Below, one piece after another: positions 26,310 through 34,761 of a stretch of 64,000 nt of DNA. The stretch comes from Pseudomonas berkeleyensis. GTDB lineage: Bacteria > Pseudomonadota > Gammaproteobacteria > Pseudomonadales > Pseudomonadaceae. How positions within the stretch are numbered: the first letter of the stretch is position 1; each line of letters opens with the position of its first letter. The translations under genes were made by a program, and so were the position numbers. The stretch lies in the NCBI RefSeq assembly GCF_014109765.1, contig NZ_CP059139.1:62001-126000 (forward strand), written 5' to 3'. A model generated the notes under the pieces. It did no database searches, was not told where the DNA came from, and was given only the letters and a program-made list of their open reading frames with translations.

Positions 26310-27255
26310 TGCCCTGTGCCTTGAGAAAGGCGATGAAGGCGTCGCGGCTGGAGTAGCGTGGCTGGTAGCCGAACTCCTCCTTCAGCCGCTGGTTGGCCAG
26401 CACCGGCCGATAGCGCAGAAAGTCCAGTTGCTCCGGGCCGTACTGGCTCAGCCCCAATGGTTTGAGCAGACGCAGTGCGCCAGCCAGCAAGGCGGCTGGT
26501 AGTGGACGATAGGGCTTGTCGAGAATCGCGGCGATTTCCGCCAGGCTCAGTGCGCCGTCGCCGGCCAGGTTGTAGATGCCTTCGCGGCTCTCTTCCAGAC
26601 CCTGGCGGATGATGCCGACCACATCCTGCTCCCAGATGAACACGAAGCGGCTGGCATGGCCGCGTACGCCGAGCACGACGCGTTTCTTGAACAGGTCGCT
26701 GATCGGGTTGTTCAGCCGCTTGCCGAGGATGGTGCCGGGGCGTAGTACCAGCTGGCGCAGTTGCGGGTTCTCCGTGCGACTGCGCGCCAGCAACTGTTCG
26801 ATCTCCAGCTTGTGCCGGGCGTAGGCGAAGCGCGGGTGGCCGCGTAGCGGATGGTGCTCGTCGATCCACTCGGCGTTTGCCGGGTCGTAGCCATAGGCGG
26901 CGCCTGAGCTGGTGACGATGAGTTGGCGCACGCCATTGGCGATGGCGCTGTCCAGCAGGCACTGGGTGCCGCCGACCTCGATGGCGTGCAGGTGCGCTTC
27001 GCTCATCTCACGGGGCGGGCGGATCACCGTGGCCAGGTGGACGATGGCATCGGGTTTCCAGCCGCTGATGCAAGCACGTACTTGCGCGGGCCGGCCCATA
27101 TCCATCAGCACCGGTTCGATATTGGCTTTCAGTCCGCGGCTGTCCAGAGGACGAATGTCGGCGGCGATCAGCGTCCATTCGGGGTGCTGGATGGCCAGCT
27201 CTTCAAGCAGTTGATGGCCGATGAAACCGGCTGCACCGGTAATCAGAACACGCAT
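26278..27255 (-). CDS. NAD-dependent epimerase/dehydratase (extended SDR)
   Basis: 325 residues. N-terminal cofactor motif TGAAGFIG (residues 6-13), DAIVHLATVI, the Ser in TSSGAAYG and the catalytic YARHK (YxxxK), then LRPGTILG. This is the nucleotide-sugar epimerase type of extended SDR, but with no sugar-polymer genes nearby the substrate is open. The start at 27255 is chosen because the glycine motif follows directly and AGGAG lies upstream. Its C-terminus (about ten codons) is antisense to the end of the dodecin gene. Confidence 0.88.
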   Translation of the reverse strand: MRVLITGAAGFIGHQLLEELAIQHPEWTLIAADIRPLDSRGLKANIEPVLMDMGRPAQVRACISGWKPDAIVHLATVIRPPREMSEAHLHAIEVGGTQCLLDSAIANGVRQLIVTSSGAAYGYDPANAEWIDEHHPLRGHPRFAYARHKLEIEQLLARSRTENPQLRQLVLRPGTILGKRLNNPISDLFKKRVVLGVRGHASRFVFIWEQDVVGIIRQGLEESREGIYNLAGDGALSLAEIAAILDKPYRPLPAALLAGALRLLKPLGLSQYGPEQLDFLRYRPVLANQRLKEEFGYQPRYSSRDAFIAFLKAQGISYCSGENRP

Positions 27256-27538
27256 GGCAGGCTCCTGGCGGATCATCGTCCGCGTGCCCGTTCAACGGCC
27301 GAACGCCTAGCAAACCAGTGCGTGACGTTTCGATAAACGGGCCTTGTGATTGTTGTTCTAGCCCGTGCTCAGGCTAGGCGGATGCTGCGCTGCGGGCAGT
27401 GGCGCAGCCGGCCAGTGAGGGTGGCGATTCACGCCAGGCGGACGAATGGTGTGGTGTCGCGCACAGCTGTAATGGCTGCAAGTGGCGAGGCGTGCGTGGA
27501 TCGGGCAAGCTGCTCGCGCTCATTCAGGGAGGAATGCC

Positions 27539-28123
27539 ATGTTCAGGAACGTGCTGATGCTGCTCAGCCTGCTGTCGCTCGCCGGTTGCATCGACCACGA
27601 AACACCGCTGGCCGAAGAGCGGCGACTGCTGCTCAGCGGCGAGGATTTCGCGGCCTATGAGGCGCCGGCCGAAGGTCGTTACGAGAAGCTGGTGACCTAC
27701 GCGGCGCGCAGCATCGACCTCAGTTTCGAGAGCGAGGACAGCGACTGGTTCTATCTCTACAGCGGCGTCTCGCTTTACCCACGGCCGGCTGATGCGTTGA
27801 TGACCAGTTATGCCGAGACCTTCGGTGCGTCGTTCGGTCTGCGCGACAGTGGCCTGGCCCAACAGGAGCTGGAACTGGACACCCAGCTAGCGACCCGCGC
27901 CAGTCTCAGGTTGCTGACCCAGGATGGTGAGCCGGTGGGCAACCTGTTCTATGCCACGGTCGGCAACAAATCGATGTTCGCCATCTTCACGGGCGTGTAT
28001 TTCGAGCACGCCGACGACTTCGAAGCGTTCATCGAACCCAAATTGCTGGCCTTGCGCGAATACGAGCATGCCGACCCGGTGCTGAGTTGGGTCGGCGACA
28101 AGCTGGGGTTTGCCGCCGACTGA
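27539..28123 (+). CDS. Putative lipoprotein of unknown function
   Basis: 194 residues with a lipobox LAGC (Cys17) after a short hydrophobic signal, GGAGG ribosome site and ATG at 27539. The mature part is acidic, with aromatic-rich stretches DSDWFYLYSGVSLYPRP and FYATVGNKSMFAIFTGVYF. No cysteines other than the lipid anchor are seen. I do not recognise the family. It ends 19 bp before the convergent SpmAB-like gene, with no clear terminator between. Confidence 0.8.
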   Translation: MFRNVLMLLSLLSLAGCIDHETPLAEERRLLLSGEDFAAYEAPAEGRYEKLVTYAARSIDLSFESEDSDWFYLYSGVSLYPRPADALMTSYAETFGASFGLRDSGLAQQELELDTQLATRASLRLLTQDGEPVGNLFYATVGNKSMFAIFTGVYFEHADDFEAFIEPKLLALREYEHADPVLSWVGDKLGFAAD

Positions 28124-28142
28124 ACCGCTCCGGCCCCTGCGA

Positions 28143-29372
28143 TCAGCCGAAGAACCAGTAGGTGACGGTGATCGCGGCGATCACCCCGGCCAGCTCCGCC
28201 AGCAAGGCGCAGCCTACGGCGTGGCGTGCACGCTGGATGCCGACCGCGCCGAAGTACACCGCCAGCACGTAGAAGGTGGTTTCCGTACTGCCCTGGATGA
28301 TCGCCGCGGCCAGCGCCGGGAAGCTGTCCACACCATGGCTTTGCATGGTCTCGATCAGCATGGCGCGTGCCGCACTGCCGGAGAACGGCTTGACCAGCGC
28401 GGTGGGCAGCGCCTCGACGAAGCGGGTATCCCAGCCGAAGGCCTCGACCATCCAGCGGATGCCGTCGAGGCCGAACTCCAGGGCGCCCGAGGCGCGCAGC
28501 ACACCGATGGCGCAGAGCATCGCCACCAGGTACGGCAGCAGGCTCTTGGCGATGTCGAAGCCTTCGCGCGCGCCTTCGATGAACTGCTCGTAGACCTTGA
28601 CCTTGCGCAGCGCACCGACCACCAGGAAGGCCAGGATCACCCCAAACAGCGTCAGGTTGCCGAGCAGCGATGACAGCGCCGCCAGTGCCGTGGCGCTCAG
28701 GCCGGCCAGCAGTGCCATGAAGCCGCCGAGCAGCAGCGCACCGGGAATCAGATAGGCCAGCACCACCGGATCCCACAGGCGCAGGCGCTGCATCAGGGCC
28801 ACCGACAGCAGGCCGACCAGGGTCGAGGCGCTGGTCGCCAGAAGGATTGGCAGGAACACCAGGGTCGGGTCTTCCGCGCCCTGCTGCACGCGGTACATGA
28901 AGATCGATACCGGCAGCACGGTGAGCGACGAGGCGTTGAGCACCAGAAAGAGAATCTGCGCGTTGCTGGCCGTGAGCTTGTCCGGATTGAGCTCCTGCAG
29001 GCTGCGCATGGCCTTGAGGCCGATGGGCGTGGCGGCGTTGTCCAGGCCCAGGCCATTGGCGGCGAAGTTCATGGTGATCAGCCCGAGCGCGGGATGGCCG
29101 CGCGGCACTTCCGGCATCAGGCGGGCGAACAGCGGGCCCAGTACGCGCGCCAGGGCATCCACCAGGCCGGCTTGCTCGGCGATCCTCAGCAGGCCGAGCC
29201 ACAGGGTCATGGTGCCGAACAGCAACACCATCACTTCTACCGACAGCTTGGCCATGGCGAACAGGCTTTCGACCATGGCACCGAACACCGTCGGGTCATC
29301 GCCGATCAGCCAGCGGGAAAAGCCCGCGACTGCTGCCACCAGAAAAAAGCTCAGCCACAGGCCATTGAGCAT
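28143..29372 (-). CDS. Nucleoside-recognition (Gate) domain membrane protein, SpmA-SpmB fusion type
   Basis: 409 residues, about ten hydrophobic segments. The N-terminal half has the SpmA-like TLWLGLLRIAEQAGL, RLMPEVPRGHPALGLITMNF and ANGLGLDNAATPIGLKAM; the C-terminal half has the SpmB-like PFSGSAARAMLIE and IIQGSTETTFYVLAVYFGA. In Bacillus these are two genes linked to spore maturation; in Proteobacteria the fused form is common and its role is unknown, presumably transport. The gene is single, with a repeat element upstream. Confidence 0.87.
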   Translation of the reverse strand: MLNGLWLSFFLVAAVAGFSRWLIGDDPTVFGAMVESLFAMAKLSVEVMVLLFGTMTLWLGLLRIAEQAGLVDALARVLGPLFARLMPEVPRGHPALGLITMNFAANGLGLDNAATPIGLKAMRSLQELNPDKLTASNAQILFLVLNASSLTVLPVSIFMYRVQQGAEDPTLVFLPILLATSASTLVGLLSVALMQRLRLWDPVVLAYLIPGALLLGGFMALLAGLSATALAALSSLLGNLTLFGVILAFLVVGALRKVKVYEQFIEGAREGFDIAKSLLPYLVAMLCAIGVLRASGALEFGLDGIRWMVEAFGWDTRFVEALPTALVKPFSGSAARAMLIETMQSHGVDSFPALAAAIIQGSTETTFYVLAVYFGAVGIQRARHAVGCALLAELAGVIAAITVTYWFFG

Positions 29373-29453
29373 GCCGCACCCCCTCGTCGTTCTGGCGGGG
29401 GATGATAACGCGCCGGCCGCCTCTATGGGACGGCCGGCAAACTGCCGTTACTC

Positions 29454-29624
29454 AGAGCCTGTTCAAAGTCTCGCGAGCTAGAGCAATGCAATACCGATGG
29501 CGGCCCCGCAAAAACAGGCGAGGAGCGGTCGGAGTCGCGCTCGACTTTACGAGCTGTAAATGAGCAGTCCGAGCCTGTTTTTAACGCCGCAGTGTCGACG
29601 CGCAGCAGACTTTGAACAGGTTCT
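29454..29624. repeat. MITE-like palindromic intergenic repeat, copy 2 (opposite orientation)
   Basis: A 171-bp element with 18-bp terminal inverted repeats (29454-29471 and 29607-29624, one mismatch; core TTCAAAGTCT / AGACTTTGAA). Its reverse complement shares with copy 1 (712-868) the blocks GCGTTAAAAACAGGCT, GCTCATTTACA and CGCCTGTTTTTGC in the same order, while the terminal repeats differ. It fills most of the 305-bp gap between the SpmAB-like and Ivy-like genes. The rest of that gap has a GCCGGCCG / CGGCCGGC hairpin (29412-29438) and no gene. Confidence 0.75.
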
Positions 29625-29677
29625 TAGGGAGGTTGACACCTCATCGCGGTCTGGCACGACGGATGTGTGAGCGAACC

Positions 29678-30139
29678 CTAGTACCAGTTGGGGTCGCTGC
29701 GCAGCTGTTCTATCAGCATCTGCTGGACTTCCTCGTCCGGCTCACCTAGCCAGCGCAGGCTGGCATGTTCACTGGGTGCACGGTCTTCCGGCAGGCCCTG
29801 AGGCACCTGCACGTAAAGTGCATAGGCGTCGTCATCATTCCATTCGAAGGCGACGTAAACGCGCTGGCTGAAGCAGTTCTGCGCCTCGCAGACCTGGCCG
29901 ACCAGATAGCGATCACCGTCGGCTTCCACCGACTGCATCGGGGTCGACAGGCCGCTGAGGTTCATCAGCCAGTCCGGCAGGCGTTCCTCGTTCTTCACCA
30001 CGTCCTGCCAGGCCTCGCGGTACTCGGCATTGCTGGTCAGCAACTCGGCAGGGTGGAAAGTGGCATCACGGTCGGCGGCCTGGGCCGCCAGGGCGCCGCC
30101 CAGCAACAGGGCGGCGGCAATGGCGTGGATGGACTGCAT
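29678..30139 (-). CDS. Ivy-like lysozyme inhibitor family protein
   Basis: 153 residues with a signal peptide (cleavage near residue 21-22). The mature protein has the Ivy plan: an acidic N-terminal half with EAWQDVVKNEERLPDWL and a Cys-x4-Cys loop in a beta strand, here CEAQNC (84-89) followed by FSQRVYVAFEW. In E. coli Ivy the loop is CKPHDC and its histidine enters the lysozyme active site; here that position is Gln87. It may therefore inhibit a different enzyme or weakly. Third gene of a short minus-strand unit with two small membrane-protein genes. Confidence 0.75.
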   Translation of the reverse strand: MQSIHAIAAALLLGGALAAQAADRDATFHPAELLTSNAEYREAWQDVVKNEERLPDWLMNLSGLSTPMQSVEADGDRYLVGQVCEAQNCFSQRVYVAFEWNDDDAYALYVQVPQGLPEDRAPSEHASLRWLGEPDEEVQQMLIEQLRSDPNWY

Positions 30140-30149
30140 CAACCTCTCC

Positions 30150-30314
30150 TTACAAGCGTGGGCGACGGCCCATGATGAACGAGATGACGAACAGCACCAG
30201 GAAGACCACGAACAGAATCTTGGCGATCCCGGTAGCGGTGCCGGCGATACCACCGAAGCCCAGTACGGCAGCGACAATGGCGATGATCAGGAAGGTAATT
30301 GCCCAGCTCAGCAT
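30150..30314 (-). CDS. DUF1328 small membrane protein
   Basis: 54 residues: two hydrophobic helices ([20 protein letters not shown] and a second from [19 protein letters not shown]) and a short basic tail RRPRL. This is the YtjA/DUF1328 family, common in Pseudomonas and of unknown function, often stress-linked. ATG at 30314 with GAGAAACGCC upstream. It is 10 bp from the Ivy-like gene. Confidence 0.85.
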   Translation of the reverse strand: MLSWAITFLIIAIVAAVLGFGGIAGTATGIAKILFVVFLVLFVISFIMGRRPRL

Positions 30315-30333
30315 GGCGTTTCTCCTCGGTGGA

Positions 30334-30534
30334 TCAGTGAGTAATGGCCCAGGTAGGCCAGGGGTCTTGCGTGTTGCTCGGTTGCGCCTGTGGCTGGGGG
30401 GTATTGCCATCGGGCAGCTCCAGCTCGGCGGTATTGCGGCTTGCGCACAGGGTCTGGCCAACCAGCATGACGCTGGCGAGCGTCAGGCCGAGCAGTAGCA
30501 GCAGGCTGGCAAGCAGCAGGGCGACTATCCACAT
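30334..30534 (-). CDS. Small membrane-anchored protein of unknown function
   Basis: 66 residues: one N-terminal hydrophobic helix ([20 protein letters not shown]) and a proline/glutamine-rich tail ([18 protein letters not shown]). Start ATG at 30534 with AGGAGA upstream. First gene of the three-gene minus-strand unit ending in the Ivy-like gene. No family recognised. Confidence 0.7.
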   Translation of the reverse strand: MWIVALLLASLLLLLGLTLASVMLVGQTLCASRNTAELELPDGNTPQPQAQPSNTQDPWPTWAITH

Positions 30535-30904
30535 GGCGGTTCTCCTGTCGGGGTGACGGCGGTGCGATCACACGTAAGGTGTCTGCGCTGCCTGTCTCCA
30601 GTTTCGAGATCGGTGCCTATTGATCCTTTGCAATAGTCATTGCACTGCCCGTGCCAGCCTGTTCTTTCAAATAAAATCATTGAAAATCAGTAGGTTAGTT
30701 TTATGTGGAAATAACGACGGCGGGCATCCTGCCCGACTGGCCCTTTGCGGGTCGTGCGTTTTGCCCGATAAGCCAGCTACGACGCCGCCTGCAGCGCTAT
30801 CTACAGTGGTCGCTCGGCGACTGTTCAGTCGGTATACTCGCCCAGCCCACCTGCTATGCGGGTTCCGCGCCCAGAACAACAACCGCGCCGCGAGTCTCGA
30901 GCCG
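30535..30904. other. 370-bp divergent intergenic region
   Basis: No convincing gene: a plus-strand frame runs through it into the thioesterase but has no ribosome site and no similarity before MNDYEQ. It holds an AT-rich stretch (30664-30712) and a TATACT -10-like hexamer at 30833-30838, 66 bp before the thioesterase start. Confidence 0.5.
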
Positions 30905-31309
30905 ATGAACGACTACGAACAGGAAGATCCGATCCCCCAGGGCGACCTTGCCCTGCAGATCACCGCCTTGCCGCGTGAGACCAATGGTTTCGGGGATATC
31001 TACGGTGGCTGGCTGGTATCGCAGATGGATCTGGCCGGCACCGCCATGGCCAGCAAGATCGCCGGTGGTCGCGTGGCCACGGTGGCCATCGATCGCATGG
31101 CCTTTCTGGTACCGGTTGCCGTGGGAGCGCAGCTGTCGTTCTACACGCAGGCGCTGGAAGTGGGACGTAGCTCGATCCAGATGATGGTCGAGGTGTGGAG
31201 CGACGATCCGTTGTCCAATGAATGGCGCAAGGTCACCGAGGCGGTGTTCGTTTTCGTCGCCATCGATGGCAGCGGCCGTACCCGACCGGTACCGCCACGG
31301 CGCGGCTGA
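30905..31309 (+). CDS. Acyl-CoA thioesterase, YciA-type hotdog protein
   Basis: 134 residues with a single hotdog domain. The catalytic region NGFGDIYGGWLVSQMDLAGT matches the YciA pattern, with Asp42 as the likely catalytic acid. YciA enzymes hydrolyse short- to long-chain acyl-CoAs in the cytoplasm. The ATG at 30905 is chosen by homology; the ribosome site is weak. A terminator follows. Confidence 0.88.
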   Translation: MNDYEQEDPIPQGDLALQITALPRETNGFGDIYGGWLVSQMDLAGTAMASKIAGGRVATVAIDRMAFLVPVAVGAQLSFYTQALEVGRSSIQMMVEVWSDDPLSNEWRKVTEAVFVFVAIDGSGRTRPVPPRRG

Positions 31310-31346
31310 GCCGAGCAGATGGCCTTCGGCAATATCCTGTAACGAA

Positions 31347-31373
31347 AACGCCGGCCCTGAGGCCGGCGTTTTT
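31347..31373. terminator. Bidirectional terminator between the thioesterase and TRAP binding-protein genes
   Basis: A 10-bp perfect stem AACGCCGGCC / GGCCGGCGTT with CTGA loop, TTT on the right and AAAA on the left, so usable from both convergent genes. Confidence 0.88.
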
Positions 31374-31398
31374 CCGTGTGTCTGAAACCCGTTGGGGA

Positions 31399-32499
31399 TC
31401 AGCCGCGGATGTTGTAGATGTCTTTCTCGTTGCTTTCTGCATAGTCGTACAGACGCTGCAGATAGGCTTTCTGGTGTTCCCAGACTTTTTTCGCGGCCGG
31501 ATCGGCGTTGGCCGAGGTCTCGACCACTTCGGCAGCCACTTCCTTCAGGCGGGCCAGCACTTCGTCAGGCAGGCGACGGACATCGACGCCCTCGGACTTG
31601 AGCTGTTCCATGGCTTCCATGTTCTTGGCGTTGTAGTCGTCGAGCATGTCGCCGTTGACGTCGCGGGCAGCGGCGCGAACGATGGCTTGCAGATCCGGCG
31701 GCAGGGTTTCCCAGGCCTTCAGGTTGACGTCCAGCTCGAACAGTACGCTCGGCTCCTGCCAGCCCGGGGTGTAGTAGTGTTTGGCAGCCTTGTGCAGGCC
31801 CAGAGCCAGGTCGTTGTACGGGCCGATCCACTCGGTGGCGTCGATGGCGCCAGTCTGCAGGGCAGTGAAGATTTCACCTGCCGGCATGTTGACCACGGTG
31901 CCGCCCATCTTGGTCAGCACTTCGCCGCCCAGGCCCGGGGTACGCATCTTCAGGCCTTTGAAATCGTCGACTGAATTGATTTCCTTGTTGAACCAGCCGG
32001 CGGTCTGTACGCCGGTGTTGCCGCACGCCATTGGCAGTACGCCAAACGGTTTGTACACCTCTTCCCACAGCTTGATGCCGCCGCCGTGGTGCAGCCAGGC
32101 GTTCATTTCCTGAGCGTTGGGGCCGAACGGCAGGGCGCAGAAGAACTGTGCCGCCGGTACCTTGCCCTTCCAGTAGTACGGTGCGCCGTGCCCCAGTTCG
32201 GCGGTACCGCGGGAAACGGCGTCGAAGACTTCCAGCGCCGGAACCAGTTCGCCAGCCGCATAGATGCGAACCTTCAGGCGACCATTACTCATTTCATCGA
32301 CCAGCTTGGCGAAGCGTTCTGCGCCTACGCCCACGCCAGGGAAGTTCTTCGGCCAGGAGGTGACCATTTTCCAGGTGAAGGTTTGAGAACTCGAGCCCTC
32401 TTGAGGCGCGGCGGCGCTTTTCGAGTCTTCTTTGCAACCAGCGAGGGCGGTTGCTGCAAGGCCTACACCCGCTGCGGCGAGTATGTCGCGACGTTTCAT
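31399..32499 (-). CDS. dctP: TRAP transporter substrate-binding protein (DctP family, TakP-like)
   Basis: 366 residues. The N-terminus MKRRDILAAAGVGLAATALAGC combines a twin-arginine start with a lipobox-like LAGC, so it is probably exported by Tat and possibly lipidated. The binding domain includes KMVTSWPKNFPGVGVGAERF, GTAELGHGAPYYWKG, and TGAIDATEWIGPYND. That plan resembles the TakP subgroup that binds 2-oxo acids; this is inference. AAGGAG precedes the ATG. It is divergent from the membrane subunits dctQ and dctM. Confidence 0.92.
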   Translation of the reverse strand: MKRRDILAAAGVGLAATALAGCKEDSKSAAAPQEGSSSQTFTWKMVTSWPKNFPGVGVGAERFAKLVDEMSNGRLKVRIYAAGELVPALEVFDAVSRGTAELGHGAPYYWKGKVPAAQFFCALPFGPNAQEMNAWLHHGGGIKLWEEVYKPFGVLPMACGNTGVQTAGWFNKEINSVDDFKGLKMRTPGLGGEVLTKMGGTVVNMPAGEIFTALQTGAIDATEWIGPYNDLALGLHKAAKHYYTPGWQEPSVLFELDVNLKAWETLPPDLQAIVRAAARDVNGDMLDDYNAKNMEAMEQLKSEGVDVRRLPDEVLARLKEVAAEVVETSANADPAAKKVWEHQKAYLQRLYDYAESNEKDIYNIRG

Positions 32500-32742
32500 T
32501 CAATGCTCCTTTTTTGTTGTATTGGTCTGACCACGGGATCGCCGGCGTCAAACCCGTCCTGAGTAACATAAGGTGGCGACACCCTCAAGCTACAGAAGTG
32601 CGACTAAAGTTGTAGTGGCATTGCTGATCCCCGCCTGGCCTGCATAAAATCGCCGGCCGCAGCCCACAAGGATGCGCGCGGCGCGATGGCAGGCCAACAG
32701 GCTCGTCGTCATGTCCCTAAACCATAATGATAAGGACTCCTT

Positions 32743-33288
32743 ATGTCCGACAAGCCTTCAATCCCCCTCAAGCTTGCATACCTCATTGACGGCCTTAATG
32801 GCTGGCTCGGCAGAATAATCGCTTGGTTCACCCTGTTTCTCGTCCTCGGCACGGCTGTGGTCGTGGTGCTGCGCTATGGCTTCGGCATTGGTGCTACCGC
32901 TCTGCAGGAAGGCGTGCTCTACGCTCACGCGCTGGTGTTCATGGGCGCTGCTGCCTGGGTTCTGCAGCGTAACGGCCACGTGCGTGTGGACATCTTCTTC
33001 CAGAAATTCAGCGGTCGTCGTCAGGCAGTGGTGGAGCTGCTTGGCAGTCTGTTCCTGCTGCTGCCGGTGTGCCTGTACCTGGGCTGGGCCAGTTGGGATT
33101 ACGTGACCAACTCTTGGGCAACCAAGGAAATTTCCAATGAAACCGGCGGGCTGCGGTTCGTCTACCTGCAAAAGAGCATCATCCTGCTATTGGCAGTGGG
33201 CATGAGCCTGCAAGGCCTGTCCAACCTGATCAAGGCTGCGTATGTCATCGCTGGCCGCATCCCGGCGCCGGAGGTGAAACATGGCTGA
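32743..33288 (+). CDS. dctQ: TRAP transporter small permease
   Basis: 181 residues with four membrane segments, including WFTLFLVLGTAVVVVLRYGF and a second with ALVFMGAAAWVLQRNGHVRV. It forms the membrane complex with DctM. AAGGA lies 6 bases before the ATG. The last 8 bases overlap dctM. Divergent from dctP across a 243-bp gap in which I saw no clear operator. Confidence 0.93.
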   Translation: MSDKPSIPLKLAYLIDGLNGWLGRIIAWFTLFLVLGTAVVVVLRYGFGIGATALQEGVLYAHALVFMGAAAWVLQRNGHVRVDIFFQKFSGRRQAVVELLGSLFLLLPVCLYLGWASWDYVTNSWATKEISNETGGLRFVYLQKSIILLLAVGMSLQGLSNLIKAAYVIAGRIPAPEVKHG

Positions 33289-34657
33289 GTTCATGGCGAT
33301 TCTGTTGTTCATCAGCATCTGCGTGGTGCTGATGGCGGGCTATCCGGTGGCGTTCACGCTGGCCGGTGTTTCCCTGATCTTCGCAGGCATCGGTGTGCTG
33401 ACTGGCACCTTCGACCCGGGCTACCTGAGCGCTCTGCCGAACCGCCTGTTCGGCATCATGAATAACCAGACCATGCTGGCTGTGCCGCTGTTCGTGTTCA
33501 TGGGCGTGATGCTGGAGAAGTCCAAGGTCGCCGAAGACCTGCTGGAATCCATGTCGCGTCTGTTCGGCAGCCTGCGTGGCGGCCTGATCATCTCGGTCTG
33601 TGTGGTGGGCGCCCTGCTCGCCGCTTCGACCGGTATCGTCGGTGCTACCGTGGTGACCATGGGCCTGCTGGCCCTGCCGACCCTGCTCAAGCGCGGTTAC
33701 GATCCAGGCATCGCCACCGGTACGCTGGCGGCCACTGGCACCCTGGGGCAGATCATTCCGCCGTCGATCGTGCTGGTGCTGCTGGGTGACGTGATGTCCA
33801 GCGCCTACCAGCAGGCGCAGCTGAAGATGGGCATCTTCTCGCCGAAGACCGTGTCGGTCGGTGACCTGTTCATGGGCGCGCTGATTCCGGGCCTGATGCT
33901 GGTCGGCCTGTACGTGCTCTATCTCGTGGCGATGATCTTCATCAAACCGGAGAAGATGCCTGCCATTCCCCAGGAGGAGCTGGGCGAGGTCGAGTGGGGC
34001 AAGCTGCTCGGTGCGCTGGTGCCGCCTCTGGCGCTGATCGTCATCGTGCTCGGTTCGATCCTCGCCGGTTTCGCTACGCCGACCGAGGCCGCGGCCATCG
34101 GTGCGGTAGGCGCGACGCTGCTGGCGCTGTTCAAGGGCCAACTGAACATCAGCCAGATGCGCAGCGTGGCGCACGGCACCACCGATATCACCTGCATGGT
34201 GTTCCTGATCCTGATCGGCGCTTCGCTGTTCTCCCTGATCTTCCGTGGCTTCGGTGGCGAGCACCTGATCGAGGAAGTGTTCCAGTCGCTGCCAGGCGGC
34301 GTGCTGGGTGCATTCTTCCTGGTGATGCTGGTGATCTTCCTGCTCGGCTTCATCCTCGACTTCATCGAAATCATCTTCGTGGTGGTGCCGATTGTAGGTC
34401 CGGTGCTGCTGGCCATGGGGTTGGATCCGATCTGGCTGGGCGTGATGATCGCGCTGAACTTGCAGACCTCGTTCCTCACTCCGCCGCTGGGCTTCTCGCT
34501 GTTCTACCTGCGCGGTGTCACACCCCGCTCGGTGAGTACCGGCACCATGTACCGTGGCGTGATTCCCTTCATCGGCATCCAGTTGCTGATGCTGGTGATC
34601 GCCTACCTGTTCCCAGGCATCATCACCTGGCTGCCGGAACAGATTTACGGTAAGTGA
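33281..34657 (+). CDS. dctM: TRAP transporter large permease
   Basis: 458 residues, about 12 membrane segments. Typical DctM parts: LMAGYPVAFTLAGVSLIF, PLFVFMGVMLEKS, GTLGQIIPPSIVLVLLGDV, ASLFSLIFRGFGG and TPPLGFSLFYLRGV near the C-terminus. It drives uptake using the Na+ gradient with DctP delivering the substrate. Overlaps dctQ by 8 bases; a strong terminator follows. Confidence 0.95.
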   Translation: MAEFMAILLFISICVVLMAGYPVAFTLAGVSLIFAGIGVLTGTFDPGYLSALPNRLFGIMNNQTMLAVPLFVFMGVMLEKSKVAEDLLESMSRLFGSLRGGLIISVCVVGALLAASTGIVGATVVTMGLLALPTLLKRGYDPGIATGTLAATGTLGQIIPPSIVLVLLGDVMSSAYQQAQLKMGIFSPKTVSVGDLFMGALIPGLMLVGLYVLYLVAMIFIKPEKMPAIPQEELGEVEWGKLLGALVPPLALIVIVLGSILAGFATPTEAAAIGAVGATLLALFKGQLNISQMRSVAHGTTDITCMVFLILIGASLFSLIFRGFGGEHLIEEVFQSLPGGVLGAFFLVMLVIFLLGFILDFIEIIFVVVPIVGPVLLAMGLDPIWLGVMIALNLQTSFLTPPLGFSLFYLRGVTPRSVSTGTMYRGVIPFIGIQLLMLVIAYLFPGIITWLPEQIYGK

Positions 34658-34676
34658 GTCTGTAGCGGTTACGACG

Positions 34677-34704
34677 AAACGCCCATCCTTGTGATGGGCG
34701 TTTT
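34677..34704 (+). terminator. Rho-independent terminator of dctQM
   Basis: An 11-bp perfect stem AAACGCCCATC / GATGGGCGTTT with CTTGT loop and a T tail, 19 bases after the dctM stop. Confidence 0.9.
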
Positions 34705-34761
34705 GCTTTGTGCGTTGTCAGAGGTTTCACTGTCTTTCATCTATCCCTACGAGAGGTCGTC

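Noticed and set aside
28110..28673. Plus-strand frame over the SpmAB-like gene
   Set aside because: Antisense to a conserved membrane protein and with no recognisable features.
30620..30904. N-terminal extension of the YciA-type thioesterase
   Set aside because: The frame is open upstream but lacks a ribosome site and similarity; the hotdog domain begins right after MNDYEQ and a -10-like hexamer lies inside the would-be extension.
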